Source of the DNA: an uncultured Rubripirellula sp.
GTDB lineage: Bacteria; Planctomycetota; Planctomycetia; Pirellulales; Pirellulaceae
Reading direction: 5' to 3'
DNA length: 64,000 bases
Assembly: GCA_938075415.1 (NCBI GenBank)
Contig: CALJHC010000030.1
Span: forward strand, 160,406 to 224,405
Positions 27,259 through 36,316 of this stretch are shown in pieces (positions within the stretch are counted from its first letter, which is position 1; every line of letters begins with the position of its first letter). A model generated the notes under the pieces. The model did no database searches, was not told the origin of the DNA, and saw only the letters and a list, made by a program, of their open reading frames with translations. The position numbers and the translations under genes were made by a program.

Positions 27259-27641
27259 AAGGCCGGAGGGGATTTTCGATCCGAACTCTAGCAAGTTCGA
27301 TGGACAAGATAGAGTGGCGGGCATTCCTGATTTATCGTGCAGTTGTTGGCTAGGCTCATTACCAAAATCAATTCCTGCCGCCGCAGCGATTCTGCTTGAT
27401 CGGGTCAATCGTTCCATGGCAGCGGTTCTGCCAGTTAACGACCGGTGTTGCTGCTGATGCCGCTCGCTTTTTTTCGCTAATCGGCGAATTGATTGCTCTC
27501 AATGTTTCGGGGACAAATCGAATCACACAAACTTCATGATGTTCAGTTTGTGTCACTTGCATAAGCTTTTTGTTGGCCGAGGCAGAAGCTTCAACGGCTT
27601 GGATACGACGTTGAAAGGTTGAGTAGCCAATTAGTGAATCA
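27259..27641. other. Intergenic stretch between convergent genes
   Basis: The ThuA-like gene and the tandem sulfatase converge here. A TTG-start minus-strand frame (27368-27664, 98 codons) overlaps the sulfatase end but has no recognised motif; I leave it uncalled. No T-run terminator is clear. Confidence 0.45.
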
Positions 27642-30521
27642 TTATTTTTGGTTAGTACTACCAACTAATTGATTTGGATTACTCGGATCCAACCTCCAGT
27701 TCTCTGGTGGAACGAAGCCATCTTTCCCCAGATTGTATGGTGGAACCGAGTCAGCAGGCTGTAAGGCACGGTGTTCGATGAGAAGTTTGCCGAGCATGTT
27801 CACCCTGTTGCGTTGCTCGCCACGGACGTTCCGTTGCTCATACGGATCAACGGAGAGTTGAAAAAGTTCAACCTCGTTACGCCCGTCCTCCAATTGCTCG
27901 AGACTTTTTAAAACCGGTCCATTCACTTTCAGTTTCCAACCCTCTTTGATGACAGCAAGGTGCTCTGTTTTTTCTCCGCCTTGGCCGTGATAGGAGAACC
28001 ATGGCCTCGGTGAAACGTCAGCTGTTTCTCCGGTAAGTATTTTGGATAAATCAACTCCATCGAGCAGGTTCTTGGTGAGTGTGTCAGCGTTGCCACCGGC
28101 AATCGAAACGATCGTTGGAAGAATGTCGATGTACCCGCAGATAGATTCCGACTTCAGTCCCGGCTTGATCCTCTTTGGCCAACTCACCGAAGCGGGAATA
28201 CGGGTGCCTCCTTCGTAGACGGATAACTTTGCGCCGCGAAGTGGTCGGTTAAGGTTGCTCAAACCGCTTACGCCTCCATTGTCACTAAAAAACCAAACCA
28301 GTGTATTATCAGCTTCACCGGAGTTTTTTATAGCTGTGAGGATTTGACCAATCCCCTCATCCATTCTGCCGACCATGGCTTGATAGGTTTTGCCATTGGC
28401 GTCGCGGCGTTTTTCTGTACCGGACAACGGCGCATATTTTGCAATCGCATCTTGAGGGGCTTGGAACGGAGAGTGCGGCGCATTGAACGGCACGTAGCAG
28501 AAATAGGGATCTGCATCAGCGGAGTGCTTCGTGATCCATTGAGCGGCGGATTTGGCTATCAGGTCGGTGGCATACCCGGTCTCATCCGATGTGGAATAAT
28601 TGGTGTGCCAATCTCTTGTTTGTTCTCTTGTCAGGTCAAAGTAATCAATGGCACCGTTGTAATGGCCATGAAAATACGTGAAGCCGTTTGCCAGCGGGTG
28701 CCATTTGGATCTTCGATGACCTAGGTGCCACTTACCGAAGATGCCTCGGTGAGAATATCCCAGTGATCTGAGCATTTCACCCAGCTTGGATTCGCTCTCG
28801 GGAATACCGAAATCCCGTTGCGGTGGTATGACAGCTCTCGCCAGACCAAAACGAATCGGATAACGGCCGGTTAACATCCCGGCTCGGGTTGGGCTGCACA
28901 TTGGTGCAACGTGAAATTGATTTAGTTCTATTCCATTAGCTGCGATTGAATCGATGTTGGGTGTGGAATAGGAAGCGTTGTGAAAGCCAACGGTGTTCCA
29001 TCCCAAATCGTCCGCCAGCAGAATCACAATGTTAGGACGGGATTGTTTAGTTTTGGTTGAGTTGGGATTGGCGATGATCGAGGCTTGCGGCGATTCCTTT
29101 TTTGGGTTCGGTGGTTTTCTTTTTCTTCTGGAGGCATAAGTTTCGCCCTTGTCTGCAGGCATTGATTGATGCCAATTCAATAACTTGGCAACCATTTGGT
29201 TGACCACACTGGGTAATTGGGCGGCCAAGTTGTTGGTTTCTGATCTGTCTTGGTTTAGATCGTAAAGCTCAGCGCCTGATCCGTCATACTCACACAGTAA
29301 TTTGTATGGTCCCTGCCGCATCGCGAGGTCAGGTAGGTCGGTGACGCCGTAAAAAGAATCGCGGTCGGGTGGCCTTCGGAAATAAATTGGCTCGGTGCGC
29401 GATCCGCCTTGGCCCTTCAATGTCTCTACGAGTGATTCGCCATCAAATTGGGTGCTTTCCCCTAGTTCGATTCCACTAAGGCTTAGAAGTGTCGGTGCCA
29501 GGTCAATCGCTGAGAACACTGAGTCTTTATCAACAAATCCCCGCTTGGCGACGATACCCGGCCCCCATGCAATCAAGGGTGAACGAATGCCACCCTCATA
29601 CAGGTGTGTTTTGTAACCGCGAAAGGGCCCTGCCTCACCGGCGCCCAGTTCGGGCCCGTTGTCGGAGCAAATTAGAATGAGAGTATTATTCGATAGCCTT
29701 TCATCATTCTGAACACGATCAAACAGTCTTCCCAGTTGCTGATCCATGGACTCGAGAACGGATAGATAGAGTCGGCGTTTGGATCCATCACCCCATTTGG
29801 CGACTGGGGGCCAAAAGGGACTATGGACATCATCTGGCCAAAGATTGATGTAGAACGGTTGGCCGGCCGCGACTGCCTGATCGATAAAGGGGATCGCAGC
29901 GTCAACAAATCCGGTCGTCAGTTCCGAACGAAGCATCCACCGGGCACCCTCACCGAGCCGCTCTGCATCCCCCCATATTTTCTTGGGTTCATCCTGACCC
30001 GGCTTGAGAGTTAATGGCAGGAGTTTCGGACCCATTCCCTCAAAATTGGTAAGCGACGTATCGAATCCATACTCAGTGATTGCGGGCGCGTCTGCCACAT
30101 CTCGCTGTCCACCCATGTGCCATTTGCCGAAATGCCCGGTCGTGTATCCAGCCTTTTGTAAGGATCTGGCCAGCATCGGTGCCTCGGGGCTTAACCACTG
30201 GGCCATACCGCGATCCTCATTCATTTTGCGATGAGCGAGATACGACGTGATTCGCCAGCGTTGTGGATATTGTCCCGTTGAGATCGCGGTTCGCGAAGGT
30301 GAGCAAATCGGTGAGTTGACATAAAACTGTTCGAACCGGATGCCTTGTTCGGCCATGCGGTCGATGTTAGGCGTTTTTGCATGTACGTTACCGAAGCAAG
30401 AGAAATCGCCCCATCCCATATCGTCGATGAAGACCAGGATAATGTTCGGCTTCTCAGAGGATGAAACGGGTTCGTTGGTTAAAAGAAGCAAAGGAAGCAT
30501 GAGCCAGATCGGCTTCATCAT
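27642..30521 (-). CDS. Tandem two-domain sulfatase (sulfatase-sulfatase fusion)
   Basis: A 959-residue single frame with two complete sulfatase domains. Signal peptide at 1-22. Domain 1 (about 24-455) has PNIILVFIDDMGWGDFSCFG and the formylglycine site ICSPSRTAISTGQYP (Cys73), GKWHMGG, ICSDNGPELGAGE and a C-terminal ELYDLNQDRSETNNL. A basic Pro/Lys/Ser linker (about 456-497) joins domain 2 (about 498-940), which has PNIVILLADDLGWNTVGFH, MCSPTRAGMLTGRYP (Cys542), GKWHLGH and WFFSDNGG. Both catalytic cysteines and metal-site residues are intact, so both halves should be active. Most sulfatases carry one domain. A fusion could handle two positions of the same sulfated polymer; that is inference. 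The neighbouring gene on the other side is divergent. Confidence 0.95.
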   Translation of the reverse strand: MMKPIWLMLPLLLLTNEPVSSSEKPNIILVFIDDMGWGDFSCFGNVHAKTPNIDRMAEQGIRFEQFYVNSPICSPSRTAISTGQYPQRWRITSYLAHRKMNEDRGMAQWLSPEAPMLARSLQKAGYTTGHFGKWHMGGQRDVADAPAITEYGFDTSLTNFEGMGPKLLPLTLKPGQDEPKKIWGDAERLGEGARWMLRSELTTGFVDAAIPFIDQAVAAGQPFYINLWPDDVHSPFWPPVAKWGDGSKRRLYLSVLESMDQQLGRLFDRVQNDERLSNNTLILICSDNGPELGAGEAGPFRGYKTHLYEGGIRSPLIAWGPGIVAKRGFVDKDSVFSAIDLAPTLLSLSGIELGESTQFDGESLVETLKGQGGSRTEPIYFRRPPDRDSFYGVTDLPDLAMRQGPYKLLCEYDGSGAELYDLNQDRSETNNLAAQLPSVVNQMVAKLLNWHQSMPADKGETYASRRKRKPPNPKKESPQASIIANPNSTKTKQSRPNIVILLADDLGWNTVGFHNASYSTPNIDSIAANGIELNQFHVAPMCSPTRAGMLTGRYPIRFGLARAVIPPQRDFGIPESESKLGEMLRSLGYSHRGIFGKWHLGHRRSKWHPLANGFTYFHGHYNGAIDYFDLTREQTRDWHTNYSTSDETGYATDLIAKSAAQWITKHSADADPYFCYVPFNAPHSPFQAPQDAIAKYAPLSGTEKRRDANGKTYQAMVGRMDEGIGQILTAIKNSGEADNTLVWFFSDNGGVSGLSNLNRPLRGAKLSVYEGGTRIPASVSWPKRIKPGLKSESICGYIDILPTIVSIAGGNADTLTKNLLDGVDLSKILTGETADVSPRPWFSYHGQGGEKTEHLAVIKEGWKLKVNGPVLKSLEQLEDGRNEVELFQLSVDPYEQRNVRGEQRNRVNMLGKLLIEHRALQPADSVPPYNLGKDGFVPPENWRLDPSNPNQLVGSTNQK

Positions 30522-30710
30522 GGACTCCGTAAAGAAAGCTAAAATCAGTTGAATTGGTCCGAAAGCATAGCAGATACGATCTTCTTACACCTTTGCAGTA
30601 CCTTTTAAGCCACTCAGTTTGGAGTGCGGACCCATTGAGACGTGATCGCAGCATCCAATGCGTCTACACTTAACCACAAAAAATATCGCTCAATTTTGAT
30701 TGGTTTTTCA

Positions 30711-31757
30711 ATGATTAACACCGCATGGACTCGTCGCTCGTTCGACTCGCTGCAGAAACGGGGGCAGATAGTCTCTGAACGCCAGGGGATCAGGTTTTCA
30801 CTTCCGGTGCTTTTTCTTTTCCTTGCCCTCTCGCTGCTATGTCTCATTCCGTGGGCCTGCGTCAGTGCTGAGGATGGGGTGGGCGAAACCAACGCCTTCG
30901 CCGTTGTCCTAGGGATCGCACAAGATGGTGGTTTTCCTCAAGCCGGTTGTCAGAAGCCGTGTTGCGAATCAGCGTGGCGTAACGTTGATTCAAGAAAACA
31001 GGTGGCTAGCTTGGCCATTGTTGATCCCATTTCCAATCAACGCTGGATAATTGATGCGACACCCAGCCTTCCGGCTCAGTTGCATGCGTTAAATCAAGTT
31101 GGCAAACCCAAGGCGAAAGGTCCGCTTCTTGATGGCATTTTGCTTACCCATGCCCATGTCGGGCATTACGGTGGGCTTTTGCACCTGGGTAGAGAGGTCA
31201 TGGGCACAAACGGAATCAAGGTATTGGCGATGCCGAGAATGAAGGTTTTTTTGGAGACTAATGGACCGTGGAGCCAGTTGGTTGATTTGAACCAGATCGA
31301 GATCGAAAAAATTGCAGCGGGACAACTGTTAACATTGAACGAACGATTGTCAGTGATCCCTTTTTTAGTTCCGCACCGCGACGAATTCTCAGAGACGGTT
31401 GGGTATCAAATCAATGGACCAAACCGTAGGATTCTATATCTACCTGATATTGATAAATGGGAGAAATGGGACGTTAAAATCGAAGACCTTATTGAAGGGG
31501 TAGATGTCGCATTACTTGACGGCACGTTTTACGCAGCAGACGAGTTGCCGGGCCGGGACATGTCAGAAATTCCCCATCCCTTCATCGTCGAGAGTATCAG
31601 TCGATTCAAATCGTTGCCGATGGCTGAACGGAAAAAGGTTCAGTTCATTCATTTTAACCATACCAACCCATTGCTAAACGCAGAATCCTCGGAGTCACAA
31701 GCCATCCTTTCCGCAGGGCATCAAATCACTCAGGAAATGGATGTGATTGGACTTTGA
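30711..31757 (+). CDS. Exported PqqB-like metallo-beta-lactamase-fold protein
   Basis: A 348-residue protein from ATG 30711 (MINTAWTRRS); the frame is open 23 codons upstream. A basic N-region and the hydrophobic stretch LPVLFLFLALSLLCLIPW (about residues 31-48) form a signal or anchor. The start of the mature part, VVLGIAQDGGFPQAGCQKPCC, resembles PqqB (LGxAxGGGFPQxxC). The metal motif is HAHVGH (147-152), with Gly where most of the superfamily have Asp. Later ligands may be in VPHRDEFSE and HFNHTNP. PqqB itself is needed in PQQ biosynthesis or transport; this exported version is separated from any pqq gene, so a different hydrolase role is more likely. It diverges from the tandem sulfatase. 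Confidence 0.8.
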   Translation: MINTAWTRRSFDSLQKRGQIVSERQGIRFSLPVLFLFLALSLLCLIPWACVSAEDGVGETNAFAVVLGIAQDGGFPQAGCQKPCCESAWRNVDSRKQVASLAIVDPISNQRWIIDATPSLPAQLHALNQVGKPKAKGPLLDGILLTHAHVGHYGGLLHLGREVMGTNGIKVLAMPRMKVFLETNGPWSQLVDLNQIEIEKIAAGQLLTLNERLSVIPFLVPHRDEFSETVGYQINGPNRRILYLPDIDKWEKWDVKIEDLIEGVDVALLDGTFYAADELPGRDMSEIPHPFIVESISRFKSLPMAERKKVQFIHFNHTNPLLNAESSESQAILSAGHQITQEMDVIGL

Positions 31758-32054
31758 AAAGGTGCGTATTTTACTCTTGAAACTTAAAGGTGAAGTTCAA
31801 TCCTGACTCCTCGAGGTGACTGCTTGGACTGCCAAGGATTTCTTTCAATCTATGGCGTGGTCGATCCCATGCTAGGAGCGGCCGATGGTTAGCCATTGTT
31901 CGCTTCCTTGAAAGAGTCAGCATAGCGTTAGGGCGGGATTATCAGACCGCCTTTGAAGCACACGGCACCAGCAGACCTTTCGGCTGGTCATATCTGGCCG
32001 GAAAAATCGAGGAGACGATGCGGTTGGAGTGGGGCTTCTAGCGTTCAGGGAAGG

Positions 32055-33650
32055 TCATTTTTTCTTCCCGTTTCCGCCACCATTACCTCCTCCATTACCA
32101 CCACCACCACCTCCGCCATCGGCTGACGCTACGGCAAGTTGGATTTCATTCGACCAACCAGTCGCGGTGATTCCATCCTCCGCAATCGCCCTTACTCTCA
32201 GCCGGTACGTGCCATCGGACGGAAGGCTAAAGGATGCATTCTGAGTTGCTCCATCACCACCTGATGCAAATTCAGATCCCAGCCAGTTGATTCGACCGCG
32301 TCTTTTGGTTCCGTATTGAATTTCGAACAAGTCTTCGACGTTTGAATTGTCATTCCACTGGAGACTAACCGTCAGCAGGTTGGCAGTGCCCGTTAAATTG
32401 CTTGGCGCGTTAAAGATGGTTGGTGGGTCTGTTGGTCCACCACCCCCATCACCGGTTCCCACCAATGCGATCGCGGACGCCACGTCAACCAAACCGTGGC
32501 CAAATTCATCATCTTGCCCGGCCGATCCGAGATCCACGGCCGTAATTCGCATCGCGAGCCTTACGTCATCATTGATGTTCCCATCGTTGTTCCCGTCGGT
32601 GACTCCGGCCGATAGCAGCAGTGCGGCCGCTCCAGCTACGTGGGGGCAGGCCATCGAGGTTCCACTCAGGTAGGCATACTGGTTGCCTGGATAGGTGGAG
32701 AGAATGCTGGAGCCGGGGGCTGCTAATTCAACGTCGGGACCAGTGCTGGAGAAACTGGATCTTGTGTTTGAGGTGGTGGTTGAGCCCACGGCAATGACTG
32801 ATGAATACTTTGCGGGATACCCAACCGTATCGTTCCCTGCCCCTGAATTGCCCGCTGATGCAACCACAACAATGCCCGCGGCTTCGGCTCCATCAAAAGC
32901 GGCCTGTACCTGAGTCCCAGGATTGCCGGGGCTACCAAGGCTTAGGCTGGCGACGTGAATCTGATTCTGGACACACCAATCCACTGCAGCAATGATTGCT
33001 GAGTACGTGCCTCCGCCGTCAGATCCGAGGACTTTGAGGCCGTAAAGGGCAGCTTCTGGAGCAACGCCGACCACCCCGGATCCATCGAGAGTCGCCGCAA
33101 TGGTGCCAGCGCAATGAGTACCATGGTATTGATCGTCCATCGGGTCTTGATCGTTGTTGACGAAGTCGTAACCCCCGGCGTAGACATCGGCGAGATCGGG
33201 GTGCGTGTAATCAATTCCGGTATCAATCACCGCAACTCGAATGCCTGTTCCAAGGATCGGGCCAAACTCGGGGACAACCTCCCCCTGGTGTACAAGCCGT
33301 GCCCCGATCTGTTCGATACCCCAATCGTCACCATATTCATCAGCGGTTACCCTCAGGTCAGGTTCAATGATTCTGACAGACGGATGGTTGGCTAACGCAT
33401 TGACAGCGGCTTGTGGAAGCTCGGCGGCAAGGGAGTCAATGATTCTAAATCGTCGAGTCACTTGACCTCCATTGTTGGCGATCAAATTGACTTCAGCCTG
33501 TCCGGGTGGTTGGGCGAAACCAACAAGAACTTTCACCTTACCGCCACCTGGCTTTTGAGCGAACAAATCAGGAGCCAAATCCACGGAGATCAAGCTAATC
33601 ACTGCGAACGCCAGCAATTGATTGGGGCGATTACGTAGAGAAATGTTCAT
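32055..33650 (-). CDS. Secreted subtilisin-like serine protease (S8) with inhibitor prodomain
   Basis: A 531-residue protein: signal peptide (residues 1-31), an I9-type propeptide (about 35-100, KVLVGFAQPPGQ) and the S8 catalytic domain with DTGIDYTHPDL (Asp143), HGTHCAGT (His176), oxyanion Asn in SAGNSG (about 268) and SGTSMACPHVAG (Ser332). Sequence order and spacing fit a subtilase with calcium-supporting loops. After about residue 405 there is a fibronectin-III-like domain (APSNLTGTANLLTVSLQW ... GWSNEIQLAV) and then a Gly/Asn-rich tail ending in KKK. The tail is encoded by repeated ACC/TCC triplets on the plus strand and may be a flexible linker or wall contact. It would degrade extracellular protein. 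The gene is monocistronic. Confidence 0.95.
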   Translation of the reverse strand: MNISLRNRPNQLLAFAVISLISVDLAPDLFAQKPGGGKVKVLVGFAQPPGQAEVNLIANNGGQVTRRFRIIDSLAAELPQAAVNALANHPSVRIIEPDLRVTADEYGDDWGIEQIGARLVHQGEVVPEFGPILGTGIRVAVIDTGIDYTHPDLADVYAGGYDFVNNDQDPMDDQYHGTHCAGTIAATLDGSGVVGVAPEAALYGLKVLGSDGGGTYSAIIAAVDWCVQNQIHVASLSLGSPGNPGTQVQAAFDGAEAAGIVVVASAGNSGAGNDTVGYPAKYSSVIAVGSTTTSNTRSSFSSTGPDVELAAPGSSILSTYPGNQYAYLSGTSMACPHVAGAAALLLSAGVTDGNNDGNINDDVRLAMRITAVDLGSAGQDDEFGHGLVDVASAIALVGTGDGGGGPTDPPTIFNAPSNLTGTANLLTVSLQWNDNSNVEDLFEIQYGTKRRGRINWLGSEFASGGDGATQNASFSLPSDGTYRLRVRAIAEDGITATGWSNEIQLAVASADGGGGGGGNGGGNGGGNGKKK

Positions 33651-34491
33651 CAGGCTATCCTTGGCTGTCGAGTTGAATCGGCGAGGAAGGGTTCCGCAGC
33701 GGGAACTCGCTGGTTCGGGGCATCATGAGCGGCAGGTCGCAAATGCACTGACCAACCTCAGTTAAATTAATAACAAGCAAGATCCTGAAGAAAAGGAGAA
33801 GTGCTCGTCCTTTGCTTGCCTGCCCAGTAGGAAGTCTCACAACCCGAAAGTAAGTCGCATGGTTATGCTGTCTTGCCCTTCGTCTTCGAGAAGCAATGGA
33901 TCGAGATTAGTTTGGACACCTAGTTAACCAAAAATGGAGTTTCCTGTTTTTGCTTCAGTTGTGTGGCTGCCGGTGAGAAGATAGTTGCTATCGGTTCGCA
34001 GTCCAGCGCTGAAACCGAAAGGCTTGTTCTCGCGTGGACGAGGGAGGGCAGAGACTGAGGCATCAATGTTTTCACGCATTGGCAGCGTTGTTTCGAGTAA
34101 GCGAGGGTGGCCTTCAACGCAGAACCGTTCCAAATCCGGTTCGGATTCTTGTTGAGGGACGCGATCGATCGGGATTCGGCCGCGGCATGTTGCTTCATTC
34201 GAGGCTCAACGGAAGCGAGTTGAAGCGATGTTTGTCTCACCACCAACGTCAACAGTGTTTTTGTTGTGATACCTGAACGAGAACTCGACTTCGCACTATC
34301 CTGATAGCAGTGACCCGAGGTTGGTCGTGCCAGGGTGAAGCTACGCCGCTGAGCGTTAATGGACGCTTCTGAATGCTGCTTGACGCTTCTGAATGCTAAT
34401 TGACGTCTCTGGGCCGCCAAAATTTTAAGATGTGAGAAAAGCCGATCGTGTCCGGTTTTGTCGAGTCAGAAGAATTGCGAGATAGGCTTCT
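33651..34491. other. Non-coding stretch with a repeat and possible gene scrap
   Basis: Two overlapping minus-strand frames occur (33920-34420 and 33924-34133). The second reads protein-like near its end (NKPFGFSAGLRTDSNYLL) but has no start beyond a TTG and no recognised family, so it may be a scrap. The 20-bp repeat at 34361-34410 is listed separately. Confidence 0.4.
34361..34410. repeat. 20-bp tandem repeat, two and a half copies
   Basis: GGACGCTTCTGAATGCTGCT (34361-34380) is followed by TGACGCTTCTGAATGCTAAT (34381-34400) and a partial TGACGTCTCT (34401-34410). Confidence 0.88.
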
Positions 34492-36051
34492 ATGATCAAC
34501 GCCACGTTGAGTTGGGTTAGCTGCCGCATGGCCATAGGTCTAACGCTGTTTATCCTGTTTGCTTTGCAATTGACGGCGACTGGCGATGATTGGCCAAGGT
34601 TCCGCGGGGTCAATGGAAGTGGAGTTGCTGCAGGTGGGGAGAACCTGAGCCCCTCTTGGAGGGCGATGGATCATCTGCAGTGGAAAGTCGCACTGCCGGG
34701 GCCGGGTGCGTCAAGTCCGATCATCGTTGGTCAACGGGTCTTTGTGACTTGCTATTCGGGTTATGGGGTCACCAAGAAGGAGTCCAGTCCGATTGAGGAC
34801 TTGACCCGCCACCTGCTTTGTTTTGACCTGAAGGGGGGTGAGCTGCTATGGGAATACGCAGTCGCCGCCGTCTTGCCTGAGGATTCCTACTACAAGTCCG
34901 GTGTTTCTTCTCACGGCTACGCATCACACACGCCGTGCTCAGACGGCAAATTTGTTTATTGCTTTTTTGGCAAAGGTGGCGTGTTTGCTTTCAGTCTCGA
35001 CGGCCAATTGGTTTGGACGGCTGAGGTGGGTAGTGGCTCTGATCCGCCAAGATGGGGATCTTCGTCCAGCCCTGTTTTATGCGGCGATGTTCTGATCGTG
35101 ACCGCTGCCGCAGAAAGCCGATGCATCATTGGGTTTGATAAAAGTAGTGGGCGTCGTCTCTGGACCACTCCAGCGTCTGGGCTAGATGGAATGTGGGGAA
35201 CCCCTGCGATTGCGAAGGACCAGGACGGTTTAGAGAATCTCGTGATGATGGTGCCGGGTGAAATTTGGGCCATGAATCCGTTGAGGGGAACACTTATTCG
35301 ATATGCCGAGGCGACGGAATCACGTCAGGCGTACACGAGCTTGGTCGTGAAGGGTTCGGAAATCTTTGGCTTCTCAGGAGAGGGAAGCGGCAGCCTATCG
35401 CTACAGCTCTCAGGTGTTGGAGATATTACCGAAGCTGGGGATTCGTGGCGAGGAATGGTTGGCGCGACCTACGCATCACCGATACTCCATCAGTCAAAGC
35501 TTTACGTTGTCTCACGCGGCGTTCTCTCTGTCGTGGATGCGAGAACAGGAGAACGGGTTCAGCAGTTGAGGTTAAAGAATTCAAGAATTATTGGGAATAC
35601 AAGGTTCGGCTCGCTGGACTACGCATCGCCAGTCTTAGTCGGGAACCGCTTGTTGTCGATCAATGCATCCGGACAGTTGTATGTGCTGAGGCTTGGCGAA
35701 CGAGTTACGATCGAATCGGTTTCGGAGATATCAGAGCAAGGGGAAGTCTTCTGGGGTACACCGGCTTTGAGCGATCAAGGGTTGATCATCCGTGGCTCAA
35801 AACACCTTCACTATCTGACACTCAGTGGCCCTGCGGACCAAAGTGCAGGTGAGGCGTCGGTTTCGGACGCTGAATTGAAAAACGCTGTTTCAACTACAAA
35901 ACTGGCCCGACAGGGAACTCAATACATTGACGCTGATCAAGTTCGCTCGCATTGGAAGCAGTTTTCAAGAGAATCTCCGAAAGTCCCCCAAGTGATTCCA
36001 CAACGTCCCTCCAACGTGATTCCACAACGTCCCTCCAACGTGGTTCCCTAG
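34492..36051 (+). CDS. PQQ-binding-like beta-propeller exported protein
   Basis: A 519-residue protein with a signal peptide (about 12-31, AIGLTLFILFALQLTATG). The mature start DDWPRFRGVNGSGVA is the typical opening of planctomycete outer-membrane-assembly (BamB)-like PQQ repeat proteins. Propeller blades repeat through about 35-440 as GELLWEYAV, GQLVWTAEVGSG, SGRRLWTT and YASPVLVGNRLLSINASGQLYVL. Blade motifs are adjacent to ASSPIIVGQRVFVTCYSG. No catalytic residue is evident, so a binding or scaffold role is likely. The extreme C-terminus has a duplicated octapeptide (IPQRPSNV twice, then VVP) from a 24-bp tandem duplication at 35992-36039. It is monocistronic. Confidence 0.9.
   Translation: MINATLSWVSCRMAIGLTLFILFALQLTATGDDWPRFRGVNGSGVAAGGENLSPSWRAMDHLQWKVALPGPGASSPIIVGQRVFVTCYSGYGVTKKESSPIEDLTRHLLCFDLKGGELLWEYAVAAVLPEDSYYKSGVSSHGYASHTPCSDGKFVYCFFGKGGVFAFSLDGQLVWTAEVGSGSDPPRWGSSSSPVLCGDVLIVTAAAESRCIIGFDKSSGRRLWTTPASGLDGMWGTPAIAKDQDGLENLVMMVPGEIWAMNPLRGTLIRYAEATESRQAYTSLVVKGSEIFGFSGEGSGSLSLQLSGVGDITEAGDSWRGMVGATYASPILHQSKLYVVSRGVLSVVDARTGERVQQLRLKNSRIIGNTRFGSLDYASPVLVGNRLLSINASGQLYVLRLGERVTIESVSEISEQGEVFWGTPALSDQGLIIRGSKHLHYLTLSGPADQSAGEASVSDAELKNAVSTTKLARQGTQYIDADQVRSHWKQFSRESPKVPQVIPQRPSNVIPQRPSNVVP
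35992..36050 (+). repeat. 24-bp in-frame tandem duplication at the 3' end of the propeller gene
   Basis: GTGATTCCACAACGTCCCTC... (24 bp) occurs at 35992-36015 and 36016-36039, followed by a third partial copy (GTGGTTCCCTA) that ends at the stop codon. It encodes the repeated IPQRPSNV peptide. Confidence 0.92.
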
Positions 36052-36316
36052 CAGTCCAATAGCCGCCCAAACCGTGGAGTGAGCTTTGAAGTGACTTGGC
36101 CATGGTTGATCATTGGTTTCAAGGTTAATTCGGTTCTATTGACGTTTAGTCTTACGGAAGCTGGTAAAGTGAAAGAATGCGGTCCCTCCTCGGTCAGCGT
36201 GTCGGAGTTATCATGCAATCTGTGGGCTGTTTGTGAGCGACAGCTGCGATTCACGACTCGGCTTGTTGAGAACAGACCAACAGCCTCACCATTACCAACA
36301 GTCGACAAAACAAAAA

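Noticed and set aside
27368..27664. 98-codon minus-strand frame overlapping the tandem sulfatase stop
   Set aside because: TTG start and no family; weak protein character only.
33920..34420. 166-codon minus-strand frame upstream of the propeller gene
   Set aside because: Ser/Gln-rich translation without motifs or signal peptide, and overlapped by another frame.
30711..36051. PqqB-like and PQQ-propeller genes as a PQQ biosynthesis locus
   Set aside because: The propeller is a BamB-like exported protein and no pqqA, pqqC, pqqD or pqqE is present; proximity is probably coincidence.
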